DNA of 64,000 bases from positions 1,798,001-1,862,000 of the forward strand of contig NZ_CP119520.1 in the NCBI RefSeq assembly GCF_029223865.1. The letters run 5' to 3'. Made by a program: the position numbers and the translations under genes. Positions 27,445 through 35,785 of the stretch are shown piece after piece (the stretch's first letter is position 1; each line of letters begins with the position of its first letter). The stretch comes from Telluria mixta (lineage in GTDB: Bacteria > Pseudomonadota > Gammaproteobacteria > Burkholderiales > Burkholderiaceae_D). The notes below the pieces were generated by a model. That model saw only the letters and a program-made list of their open reading frames with translations, had not been told where the DNA came from and made no database searches.

Positions 27445-27969
27445 TCATCCATATTGAGTGACCAGAACGACGATCGTGCCGGCCGCGATGGCCAGTCCAT
27501 AAGGCATCGAACCGGCGCTTTGCGGGAGCGCCGTGTCCGCTGACTTCGTGCCCGTGGCAATGAATCCGGACAGCAGGTGCCCGATATTGACGAGGGCCAG
27601 TCTCAGGCGGCTGCGCACCAGGATGAGCAGCAGCGCCATCACGCCGCCGGCGCACCAGGTAAGGATGGCAATCTGGAATGCTTCGGCCGGGCCGGTGAAA
27701 AAACCGATCACGGCCATCATCTTGACGTCGCCGGCTGCCATGCCACGCACCAGGTAGAACGGCAGGAAGATACCCAGGCCCAGCAGCATGCCGGTGAATG
27801 CGGACAGCAGCGCGGTGCCCGGTTCAGCGGACAAGGCGTGCAGGAACAGCGCACCGGCCAGCCCGGCGAGCAGAAGACGGTTCGGGATACGCCGCGTCGC
27901 CAGGTCGTTAACAGCGGCAATGCTTACCATGAGCAGCAGCAGCGCATCGCGGTATTGTTCGATTTGCAT
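27445..27969 (-). CDS. tadV: Tad prepilin peptidase TadV / CpaA
   Basis: 174 residues, about six transmembrane helices. Type IV prepilin peptidase (A24) with both catalytic aspartates: Asp22 in the VNDLATRRIPN motif and Asp81 in the AAGDVK motif (usually GxGD; here the first Gly is Ala). Cleaves the Flp leader. The ATG at 27969 has GGGAG five bases upstream; a TTG at 27981 is less likely. A strong terminator separates it from flp upstream. Confidence 0.9.
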   Translation of the reverse strand: MQIEQYRDALLLLMVSIAAVNDLATRRIPNRLLLAGLAGALFLHALSAEPGTALLSAFTGMLLGLGIFLPFYLVRGMAAGDVKMMAVIGFFTGPAEAFQIAILTWCAGGVMALLLILVRSRLRLALVNIGHLLSGFIATGTKSADTALPQSAGSMPYGLAIAAGTIVVLVTQYG

Positions 27970-27979
27970 GACAGCTCCC

Positions 27980-28016
27980 AAAAAAAAGCCCTCCGGGCCC
28001 GAAGACCCGGAGGGCT
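27980..28016 (-). terminator. Intra-operon terminator between flp and tadV
   Basis: The minus-strand stem AGCCCTCCGGG / CCCGGAGGGCT (28016-28006 with 27997-27987) has 11 pairs and an 8-base loop, followed by eight T. It lies directly between flp and tadV and ends 10 bases before the tadV start. It would end most flp transcripts, allowing high pilin with lower expression of the assembly genes. Confidence 0.9.
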
Positions 28017-28027
28017 GCCCTGCTACA

Positions 28028-28210
28028 TCAGGCGGTGCCGTTGACCTTGGCAGAGATGTCCGAGAACAGGTCCGACAGGTCTCCGCCCAACGTTTTCGCC
28101 GTAGCAGCCACCGCTACGCCGATGAGGGCAGCGATCAGGCCATACTCGATGGCCGTCACACCGTTTTCGTCGGCAGCGAAGGTTTTGACTGCAGAGATGA
28201 AGTTGCTCAT
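28028..28210 (-). CDS. flp: Flp-type major pilin
   Basis: 60 residues. Class IVb Flp pilin: a short leader ends in Gly17, and the mature chain starts VTAIEYGLIAALIGVAV with Glu at mature position 5 and Tyr at 6, the defining Flp motif. The hydrophobic helix forms the pilus core, and the small hydrophilic tail ends in NGTA. Processed by TadV and assembled by TadA/B/C through the RcpA secretin. First gene of the locus; a separate terminator follows it. Confidence 0.95.
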   Translation of the reverse strand: MSNFISAVKTFAADENGVTAIEYGLIAALIGVAVAATAKTLGGDLSDLFSDISAKVNGTA

Positions 28211-28600
28211 GACAAACTCCCATATGGTGGGTTAATAAGAACAGCTACCAGCCCGAGGACACCGGTCAAGTCACCACTTCCCTGCTGACTTGCCGTGTTC
28301 CGTGCCAGTGAGTCCACTATAAATTTTGATGCCGCGCGGCAACTTGACCATCAACAACTTTTCTGTGCGGAACTATTTTTTGTTCGACAGAATCAAAATC
28401 CCCCTAGCCTGGGGGAGCACGTTGCAGTTTGGCTTTGAGAAAATTCACTCAGGCTAAAAAAATTGCATTTGCATAATTGCTTAGAATGCAAAAACGCTAT
28501 ATCCTGTTTCGCTTGCTCTTTGTGAAACGCCTGATACCTGCGAACGCGACGGCGGCTGTGCCCAGCCTGCAGGTCGGTTGATTACATTGCTGAGAACGAC
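28211..28600. promoter_or_regulatory. Divergent regulatory region flp / diguanylate cyclase
   Basis: 390 bases without a gene. For flp (minus strand), TATAGT at 28321-28316 is a plausible -10, giving a leader of about 100 bases; TGGCACG just downstream of it looks like a sigma-54 -24 box, but the matching GC is one base too far. A CCCCC/GGGGG hairpin lies at 28400-28415, followed by ATTTT on the minus strand. The AT-rich part near 28460-28510 probably holds the plus-strand promoter of the diguanylate cyclase gene. No ORF with coding character is seen. Confidence 0.4.
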
Positions 28601-29638
28601 ATGGATTCGCTTCTGAAACACATGGTGGACATGACCGGCCACCGCGATCACGCGATGCTCGATATTTCCGTGATCTCGGCAGTGCAGGAGCTGGCGGGCG
28701 CGGCGCAGACGCGCATATTGGCCATCACGACCGTGTCCGGACAGCAATATCTGCGTGCGCGTGCGAACATCGTGAAGGGTGGCGCAGCCCGCCTGGAAGA
28801 CTCGCAGGACGGCGTGCTGGGCGATCCGGTATCTGCCCTCCCCGAACTCAAACGCTGCCTGGCCGAGCACCAGACCAGCGCGGAAGCGATTGCGGCCGAC
28901 GGCATGCGTGTGCTCTGGCTGCCGATCTGGTTCGCCGACAAAGCGACGACCTGCCTGGAAATCCGTGACGACAAGGCGTTTTCGCGCGAGACCGTGTACG
29001 TGATCGGCGGCATCGTCGGCGTTTACCGGAATTTCCAGAACCTGCTCGACTACAGCGAACGCGATTCACTTACCGGTCTGCTCAACCGCAAGACGTTCGA
29101 CGACCAGTTGGCGCGCATGCTGCAGAATTCCCATGAACGGGATCCGCGTCTGCCGGGCCTGCCGGAACGGCGCCAGCACCATGCCCAGGAAAAGCAGTGG
29201 CTGGCCGTCGTCGACGTCGACCACTTCAAGGCCGTCAACGACAAGTTCGGCCACCTGTACGGCGACGAAGTGCTGATCCTGATCGCCAACCTGCTGCAAT
29301 CGTCGTTCCGCGCGCAGGACCGCGTATTCCGCTTCGGCGGCGAGGAATTCGTCGTGCTGCTGCGCTCGACGACGCTGGACAACGCCTGGAAGATCATCGA
29401 GCGCTTCCGCATCAACGTGGAAAGCCATGTGTTCCCGCAGGTGGGACGGGTGACCGTCAGCGTCGGCTTCGTCAGCATCAGCGCGTACGAATCGCCCGTG
29501 GTCACGCTGGGCCACGCCGACCAGGCGCTGTACTACGCGAAAAGCAACGGGCGCAACCGCGCCTGCCATTACGACGACCTCGTCGCGCACGGCCTGCTGC
29601 AGACCGTCGCCTCCAACGACACCGCCGAATTCTTTTGA
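28601..29638 (+). CDS. Diguanylate cyclase (GGDEF) with N-terminal sensor-like region
   Basis: 345 residues. The N-terminal region (about 1-145) is GAF-like in pattern but not firmly assigned. The GGDEF domain (about 153-330) has the active-site signature GGEEF (246-250) and an RxxD inhibitory site, RAQD (237-240), exactly five residues before it, so product inhibition is likely. It makes cyclic di-GMP from two GTP. No transmembrane helix. Convergent with an HD-GYP phosphodiesterase gene 15 bases away, and divergent from the Tad pilus operon. Confidence 0.92.
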   Translation: MDSLLKHMVDMTGHRDHAMLDISVISAVQELAGAAQTRILAITTVSGQQYLRARANIVKGGAARLEDSQDGVLGDPVSALPELKRCLAEHQTSAEAIAADGMRVLWLPIWFADKATTCLEIRDDKAFSRETVYVIGGIVGVYRNFQNLLDYSERDSLTGLLNRKTFDDQLARMLQNSHERDPRLPGLPERRQHHAQEKQWLAVVDVDHFKAVNDKFGHLYGDEVLILIANLLQSSFRAQDRVFRFGGEEFVVLLRSTTLDNAWKIIERFRINVESHVFPQVGRVTVSVGFVSISAYESPVVTLGHADQALYYAKSNGRNRACHYDDLVAHGLLQTVASNDTAEFF

Positions 29639-29653
29639 ACGTTCCCGGAGCGC

Positions 29654-30874
29654 TCAGGCCAACTGCATGAAACGCAGCGGGTCGACCTGCCATTTGTCGG
29701 GCGATTCGTGGCGCACGATCTTGTCGGCGCCGCCGAAGCCCACACCACGCGCCAGGTCCACCGTTTCCGGCTTGATGTAGGTCTGGCTCTTCGTGCTGTA
29801 AAAGACGTTGACCTTGGGCGTGAGCAGACTCGATTCGTGCGGCTCGACGACCACCGCCAGCCGGCCCGATTCCAGCAGGACGAGGGTCCCGACCGGATAG
29901 ATGCCGACGCAACGCATGAATTCCTGCGTCAGCGCCGGATTGAAATGGAATTTGCTCCACTCGTACATCTTGCGCAGTGCCTCGGCCGCCGGCATGCCCT
30001 TGTGATAGCAGCGGTCGGCCGTGATGGCGTCGTAGACATCGACGATCGCCGCCATCTGCGCCAGCTCGCTGATGTCCTGTTCGCCCTGGCGGTCCGGATA
30101 ACCCGTACCGTCGCGCCGCTCGTGGTGGTGCAGCGTGATGTCGAGCGGGATGGGACCGATCCCGGACGAACGGCGCAGGATATCGTAGCCGTCCCTGGGG
30201 TGGCGGCGCACGATCTCGAATTCCTCGTCGGTCAGGCGACCCGGCTTGTTCAGGATGGCGTCCGGCACCCGGGCCTTGCCCGTATCGTGCAGCAGGCCGC
30301 CGATGCCGACCTGGTAAGTGGTCGCGGCATCCAGCTTGCGCGAACGGCAGAAGGCGACCAGCAGGGTGCAGACGCTGACCGAATGCAGGAACGTGTAATC
30401 GTCCTTGGTCTTGATGGCGGACAGGCCCAGCAACGCAGATGCATTGCGCAGGATCGATGCGGTGATGTTCTCGACCACCGGCGATACCTTGTCCATTTCC
30501 ACCGCCTTGCCCAGGCGCGCATCCTGCATCACGGTCTTGACGAGATCGGCGGCCTGGCGCCGGATCGCCACGGCCCGGTCGAATTCCTCGGCCAGCGTCG
30601 TACGCAGCGGCGCCACCGGTTTGGCGGCGATCGCGGCGACCTCGGCCTCCGTCGCGGCTTCCGCTTCGGCCACCGTGGGCGCATCTGACACATCCAGACC
30701 GCGCGTGCAGTCGATCGTCACCGAACGGATGCCCACTACCATGATCTTGCGGATCTCATCCTCGGTGCTAAGAACGAAGCGGTTACGGACGAAAGGATGT
30801 TCCATCCAGCCGCAATCGAGGTCATGGATGAACATCCCAACGTGCAACTGGGAGGAATCGACCTTCTTGAGCAT
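29654..30874 (-). CDS. HD-GYP cyclic di-GMP phosphodiesterase
   Basis: 406 residues. The N-terminal DUF3391-type domain (about 5-60) is followed by a helical linker and an HD-GYP domain (about 150-320) with HDTGK (196-200) and HHERRDGTGYP (250-260), the residues for the metal centre and cyclic di-GMP hydrolysis. Cytoplasmic. Paired with the convergent diguanylate cyclase, it could set local cyclic di-GMP levels, plausibly for the adjacent Tad pilus, though no direct link is seen. Confidence 0.93.
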   Translation of the reverse strand: MLKKVDSSQLHVGMFIHDLDCGWMEHPFVRNRFVLSTEDEIRKIMVVGIRSVTIDCTRGLDVSDAPTVAEAEAATEAEVAAIAAKPVAPLRTTLAEEFDRAVAIRRQAADLVKTVMQDARLGKAVEMDKVSPVVENITASILRNASALLGLSAIKTKDDYTFLHSVSVCTLLVAFCRSRKLDAATTYQVGIGGLLHDTGKARVPDAILNKPGRLTDEEFEIVRRHPRDGYDILRRSSGIGPIPLDITLHHHERRDGTGYPDRQGEQDISELAQMAAIVDVYDAITADRCYHKGMPAAEALRKMYEWSKFHFNPALTQEFMRCVGIYPVGTLVLLESGRLAVVVEPHESSLLTPKVNVFYSTKSQTYIKPETVDLARGVGFGGADKIVRHESPDKWQVDPLRFMQLA

Positions 30875-30978
30875 GAAAGAGTCCCGAGTGTGTGTGTTAA
30901 TCTCGCCGCGATCCGGCGTCCATCGAGTATATCAACTTGATGACAGGAAACTTTCTAATAATAAACTTATGGTGATTT

Positions 30979-31000
30979 CTTGTAGCCATAAAGCTACAAG
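30979..31000. promoter_or_regulatory. Dyad upstream of the LysR gene
   Basis: CTTGTAGC (30979-30986) and GCTACAAG (30993-31000) form a perfect 8-base inverted repeat with spacer CATAAA. It ends 11 bases before the LysR start codon. It contains a T-N11-A pattern as in LysR binding sites, so autoregulation is plausible. Confidence 0.5.
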
Positions 31001-31011
31001 TATTTACAAAA

Positions 31012-31947
31012 ATGGAACTCCGTCAGCTGCGCTATTTCGTCGCCATCGTGGACCACGGCTCGCTATCGCGTGCCGCGCTGGTCCTGCACGTGGCGCAGCC
31101 GGCGCTGACCCAGCAATTGCGTCAGCTGGAAGAGGAACTGGGCGTGCAGCTTCTGCACCGCTCGGCACAGGGCGTACTCAACACCGACGCCGGCAAGGTG
31201 TTCTATGAACATGCGCAGGCCATCCTCAAGCAGGTGGCGGATGCGCAGGCTGCCGTCGTGCAATCGGCCGAACGGCCATCGGGCAGCGTCACGCTCGGCC
31301 TGCCGCACAGTATTTCGGATGCCCTCGCGCTGCCGTTGCTGACGGCGATCCGCCAGCGCTATCCGGAAATCACGCTACAGCTGACCGAGGAAATCACCGG
31401 CAGCCTGGCCGAGCAGTTGCGCGCCGGCCGTATCAACCTGGCCGTGCTGTTCGACGACGGCCAGCTCGGCAGCTTCGCCGCCATTCCACTCGTCGAGGAA
31501 GAGCTGCGCTTCATCTGCCGCGCCGACGCATCTGCCGCCGCCGGGCACGACAGCCTGACCTTGCGCGCTGCGCTGGACACGACCCTAATCCTGCCGGGGC
31601 TGCAGCATGGCGTGCGGCCGCGCATCGAAAGCACGGCACGCGCCGCGGGCCTGGCCACGCACGGCGTCATCGAAATCAACTCGATCGCGATCCTGAAATC
31701 GGCCATCCTCGCCGGCATGGGCGCCACCATCCTGCCCGTGGCGCCGGTACAGGCCGAGGTCGAACGCGGCGCCATGCGGGCGCTGGCCATCCGCGATCCG
31801 GCCATTGCGCGCACCGTCGTGCTGTGCACCTCGCGCAATATCCCGCTGACCAATGCGGCGGCGGCCGTCAGCCGTCTCGTCGTCCAGGTGGCGCATGACT
31901 TGTGCGCCGGCGGTCACTGGATCGGGGCAACGGCACTCAAGGGGTAA
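31012..31947 (+). CDS. LysR-family transcriptional regulator
   Basis: 311 residues. The N-terminal winged helix-turn-helix (about 1-60; MELRQLRYFVAIVDHGSLSR, ALTQQLRQLEEELGVQL) is typical LysR, followed by a two-lobed substrate-binding domain (about 90-300). The closest known types by pattern are Nac/CbbR-like or aromatic regulators; I cannot assign an effector. It is transcribed in the same direction as the indolepyruvate oxidoreductase gene 177 bases downstream, which it may control. Confidence 0.92.
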   Translation: MELRQLRYFVAIVDHGSLSRAALVLHVAQPALTQQLRQLEEELGVQLLHRSAQGVLNTDAGKVFYEHAQAILKQVADAQAAVVQSAERPSGSVTLGLPHSISDALALPLLTAIRQRYPEITLQLTEEITGSLAEQLRAGRINLAVLFDDGQLGSFAAIPLVEEELRFICRADASAAAGHDSLTLRAALDTTLILPGLQHGVRPRIESTARAAGLATHGVIEINSIAILKSAILAGMGATILPVAPVQAEVERGAMRALAIRDPAIARTVVLCTSRNIPLTNAAAAVSRLVVQVAHDLCAGGHWIGATALKG

Positions 31948-32124
31948 GCCGAGCCATCATTTTTTCTTATGGCTCCATCCTCATTCCGTATTTCCGTATA
32001 CGTCAACTTGTCTCTACACTTGGTGTAACAGCCGCCAAAGCGGCACCGGGACCCATTCCGGCCAGCGCCTACCCGGCGCGCCTCCGGCACGGGTCCATCT
32101 GAAAACACAAAGTTTGGAGACACC

Positions 32125-35100
32125 ATGCCTGACACCGTCCTGGGCCAGGGCGCATCCGCGTCCATGCCTGCCGCGCCCGCCGTTCCCGCTCCCCTCAAAG
32201 ACGTCAGCCTCGACGACAAGTATACCGCCACCTCCGGCAAGATCTTCCTGTCCGGCATCCAGGCCCTCGTGCGCCTGCCGATGATGCAGAAGCTGCGCGA
32301 CGAGCAGGCCGGCCTGGACACGGCCGGCTTCGTCTCGGGCTACCGTGGCTCGCCGCTGGGCGGCCTGGACGAGAACCTGTGGAAGGCCAAGGGTCACCTG
32401 GAAGCGAAATCCATCCAGTTCGTGCCGGGCGTGAACGAGGACCTGGCCGCGACGGCCGTCTGGGGCACGCAAACCGTGGACCTGATCGGGCCGGCCAAGT
32501 ACGACGGCGTGTTCGCGATGTGGTACGCGAAAGGCCCGGGAGTGGACCGCTGCGGCGACGTCTTCAAGCACATGAACCACGCCGGCACGGCGAAGAACGG
32601 CGGCGTGCTGCTCGTCGCGGGCGACGACCACGGCGCGTATTCGTCGACCCTGCCGCACCAGTCCGACCATATCTTCGCCGCCTGCATGATCCCCGTGCTG
32701 TATCCGTCCAACGTGCAGGAATACCTGGACCTGGGTGTGCACGGCTGGGCGATGTCGCGCTTTTCCGGCCTGGCCGTCGCGTTCAAGGCGCTGGCCGACA
32801 CGGTGGAATCGAGCGCTTCGGTCGACGCCGATCCGTTCCGCGTCAAGGTGAACATCCCGCAGGACTTCGCGATGCCGGAAGGCGGCCTGAATACGCGGCT
32901 GTCGGCGATCCCGCTGGGCCAGCAGGCGCGCAATCAGGAAGCCCTGATGCAGGACTACAAGATCTACGCGGCGCTCGCGTATGCGCGTGAAAACAAGCTG
33001 AACCGCACGACGATCGACAGCCCGGATGCGAAGCTCGGCATCATCGCCTCCGGCAAATCGTACGTGGACGTGCTGGAAGCGCTGGAAGAACTGGGCATCG
33101 ACGAAGCGATGGCTGCCCGGGTCGGCCTGCGCCTGTTCAAGGTGGCGATGATCTGGCCGCTGGAGCCGGAAGGCGTGCGCGAATTCGCGCAAGGCCTGGA
33201 CGAGATCCTCGTCGTGGAAGAAAAGCGCCAAGTCGTCGAATACCAGCTGAAGGAACAGCTTTATAACTGGCGCGACGACGTGCGTCCGCGCGTGATCGGC
33301 AAGTTCGACGAAAAGGGAGAGTGGGTCGCGCCGCGCGGCGAATCGCTGCTCCCGCCGAAGGCCGATTTCTCCGTCGCGCAAGTCGCGCGCGTGATCGCCG
33401 GCCGCATCACCCGTCTGAATCTCGACGAGCGCACCCGCGACCTGATCAAGGCGAGACTGGCCTTCCTGGAAGCGAAGGACGCGGTGCTCATGAAAGCCGT
33501 GACGACGCCGTTCCGTCCCGCGTTCTATTGCTCCGGCTGCCCGCACAACACGTCGACGAAGGTGCCGGACGGCTCGTTTGCGCTGGCCGGCATCGGCTGC
33601 CACGTGATGGCCACGTCGATCTACCCGGAGATGAACAAGCTGACGACGCACATGGGCGGCGAAGGCGCGCCGTGGATCGGCCAGGCCGCGTTCTCCAAGG
33701 TGCCGCACGTATTCCAGAACCTGGGCGACGGCACCTATTTCCACTCGGGCTATCTCGCCGTGCGTGCCGCCATCGCGGCCAAGGTCAACATCACTTATAA
33801 AATCCTGTACAACGACGCGGTCGCGATGACGGGCGGCCAGCCGGTCGACGGCACGACGTCCGTGCCGCTGATCGCGCGCCAGATGGCGGCCGAAGGCGTC
33901 CAGCGCATCGCGCTCGTCACGGAAGACCTGTCGCGTTACGAAGACCGCTCCGCGCTGCCGGCGGAAGTGACGTTGTACGACCGCAGCAAGATGGACGACG
34001 TGCAGCGCGAACTGCGCGAGATCCCCGGCGTGACGGTGCTGATCTACGACCAGACCTGCGCGGCAGAGAAGCGCCGTCGCCGGAAAAAGGGCGAGTTCCC
34101 GGATGTCGCAAAACGCATGGTGATCAACGAAGCCGTGTGCGAAGGCTGCGGCGATTGCGGCGTCCAGTCGAACTGCGTGGCTATCCTGCCGAAGGAAACG
34201 GAATTCGGCCGCAAGCGCGCCATCGACCAGTCCGCGTGCAACAAAGATTATTCGTGCGCCAAGGGCTTCTGCCCGAGCTTCGCCACCGTCGAAGGCGGCA
34301 CGCTGAAGAAGAACAAGGCCGGCGCCAGCAAGAAGGATGGCGATGACGGCTGGGGTCCGCTGCCCACGCCCGCCCTTCCCTCGATCGCGGCGCCGTACAA
34401 CATCCTGATCAACGGCATCGGCGGCACCGGCGTCATCACCGTCGGCGCGCTGATGGGCATGGCGGCCCACCTCGAAGGCAAGGGTGCGTCCGTGCTGGAC
34501 ATGACGGGCATGAGCCAGAAGAACGGCTCCGTCACGTCGCACGTGAAGATCGCGGAGACGCCGGAACGCCTGCGTGCGCAGCGCATCGCCACCGGCGAGG
34601 CCGACCTCGTGCTGGGCTGCGACATGCTGACGGCCGGCGCCGCCGACGCCATCTCGAAGATGCGTCCGGGCCGCACGATGGTCGTCGTCAATCTGCACGA
34701 GCAGCCGACCGGCACGTTCGCCCAGCAGAGAGATTGGGAATTCCCGGCCGACCAGGTCCGTTCGCTGATCGTGGAAGCGGTCGGTGGCGAGGCCGGCGCC
34801 GACTTCCTCGACGCGACGAAGCTGGCGACGGCGCTGATGGGTGACTCGATCGCCGCCAACCTGTTCATGCTGGGCTATGCATGGCAGAAGGGCCTCGTGC
34901 CGCTGTCGGAAGCCTCGCTGCTGCGCGCCATCGAACTGAACGGCGTGGCCGTCGCATCGAACCAGCGCAGCTTCCTGTGGGGCCGCCGCGCCGCCGTCGA
35001 CCTGCAACGTGTCGAACGCACGGCGATCCCGGCGCAGCCGGTCCTGGTCCAGATGCCGCAGAGCCTCGACAGCGTGATCAAGAAGCGCGTCGAATTCCTG

Positions 35101-35700
35101 ACCGGTTACCAGGACGCGGCCTATGCAGCGCAATACGAAACGCTGGTCACGCGCGTGCGCGAACGCGAGGCGGCGCTCAAGCTGGGCAACAAGCTGTCGA
35201 TGGCCGTCGCGAAGTCGTATGCCAAGCTGATGGCCTACAAGGACGAGTACGAAGTGGCGCGCCTGTACACGGACGGCCGCTTCGTGGAGCAGCTGCAAAG
35301 CCAGTTCGACGGCAAGTTCAGCGTGAAATTCAACCTGGCGCCGCCGCTGTTCGCGAAGAAGGACGCCAAGGGCCACCTCGTGAAAGCCGAGTTCGGGTCG
35401 TGGATGTGGGGTGCGTTCAAGCTGCTGGCCAAACTGAAAGGCTTGCGCGGCACGGCATTCGACGTGTTCGGCTACACGGCCGAGCGCAGGATGGAGCGCG
35501 CCCTCGTCACCGAATACCGTGACATGATCGAGGCGCAGCTAGCGTCGCTGGACGCATCGAACCACGCCGTCGCCGTCGAGCTGGCGGCGCTGCCGGAGCA
35601 GATCCGCGGCTTCGGCCACGTCAAGGAAAAAGCCGTGGCCGAGTATCGCGTGCACAAGGAGGAACTCCTCTCCGGCAACATCAAAAAGCGTGCCGCATGA
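32125..35700 (+). CDS. Fused indolepyruvate:ferredoxin oxidoreductase-type enzyme
   Basis: 1191-residue single-chain 2-oxoacid:ferredoxin oxidoreductase fusing the alpha and gamma parts that archaea encode as IorA and IorB. The N-terminal part binds thiamine pyrophosphate and substrate (FVSGYRGSPLGGLDENLWKA; later CSGCPHNTSTKVPDGSFALA and GIGCHVMA). A [4Fe-4S] site has CEGCGDCGVQSNC, and the gamma domain begins near NILINGIGGTGVITVGAL. It turns aryl- or branched 2-oxoacids into acyl-CoA with reduced ferredoxin. The neighbouring icmF gene suggests a role in amino-acid-derived acyl-CoA metabolism. Confidence 0.92.
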   Translation: MPDTVLGQGASASMPAAPAVPAPLKDVSLDDKYTATSGKIFLSGIQALVRLPMMQKLRDEQAGLDTAGFVSGYRGSPLGGLDENLWKAKGHLEAKSIQFVPGVNEDLAATAVWGTQTVDLIGPAKYDGVFAMWYAKGPGVDRCGDVFKHMNHAGTAKNGGVLLVAGDDHGAYSSTLPHQSDHIFAACMIPVLYPSNVQEYLDLGVHGWAMSRFSGLAVAFKALADTVESSASVDADPFRVKVNIPQDFAMPEGGLNTRLSAIPLGQQARNQEALMQDYKIYAALAYARENKLNRTTIDSPDAKLGIIASGKSYVDVLEALEELGIDEAMAARVGLRLFKVAMIWPLEPEGVREFAQGLDEILVVEEKRQVVEYQLKEQLYNWRDDVRPRVIGKFDEKGEWVAPRGESLLPPKADFSVAQVARVIAGRITRLNLDERTRDLIKARLAFLEAKDAVLMKAVTTPFRPAFYCSGCPHNTSTKVPDGSFALAGIGCHVMATSIYPEMNKLTTHMGGEGAPWIGQAAFSKVPHVFQNLGDGTYFHSGYLAVRAAIAAKVNITYKILYNDAVAMTGGQPVDGTTSVPLIARQMAAEGVQRIALVTEDLSRYEDRSALPAEVTLYDRSKMDDVQRELREIPGVTVLIYDQTCAAEKRRRRKKGEFPDVAKRMVINEAVCEGCGDCGVQSNCVAILPKETEFGRKRAIDQSACNKDYSCAKGFCPSFATVEGGTLKKNKAGASKKDGDDGWGPLPTPALPSIAAPYNILINGIGGTGVITVGALMGMAAHLEGKGASVLDMTGMSQKNGSVTSHVKIAETPERLRAQRIATGEADLVLGCDMLTAGAADAISKMRPGRTMVVVNLHEQPTGTFAQQRDWEFPADQVRSLIVEAVGGEAGADFLDATKLATALMGDSIAANLFMLGYAWQKGLVPLSEASLLRAIELNGVAVASNQRSFLWGRRAAVDLQRVERTAIPAQPVLVQMPQSLDSVIKKRVEFLTGYQDAAYAAQYETLVTRVREREAALKLGNKLSMAVAKSYAKLMAYKDEYEVARLYTDGRFVEQLQSQFDGKFSVKFNLAPPLFAKKDAKGHLVKAEFGSWMWGAFKLLAKLKGLRGTAFDVFGYTAERRMERALVTEYRDMIEAQLASLDASNHAVAVELAALPEQIRGFGHVKEKAVAEYRVHKEELLSGNIKKRAA

Positions 35701-35715
35701 TGTCGAGAACCATTC

Positions 35716-35737
35716 TTGACGTTTACGTTAACGTCAT
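35716..35737. promoter_or_regulatory. LiuR-like operator upstream of icmF
   Basis: TGACGTT (35717-35723) and AACGTCA (35730-35736) form a perfect 7-base inverted repeat around TACGTT. ACGT-containing palindromes of this type are the sites of MerR-family LiuR, which controls branched-chain amino-acid and acyl-CoA breakdown in proteobacteria. It lies 50 bases before the icmF start. Confidence 0.5.
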
Positions 35738-35785
35738 ATACCGTACAAAGAACCCACAGTTCGCTTCCGTTTTCCAGGGAACACC

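Noticed and set aside
28285..28310. TGGCACG near flp as a sigma-54 promoter
   Set aside because: The -24 half is perfect, but the GC of the -12 half is 11 bases away instead of 10 and the surrounding bases do not fit.
32014..35376. 1120-codon open frame on the minus strand opposite the indolepyruvate oxidoreductase-type gene
   Set aside because: Long antisense frame produced by high GC and third-position bias; the translation is Arg/His/Gln-rich without domain signatures, while the plus strand has a full-length recognisable enzyme.
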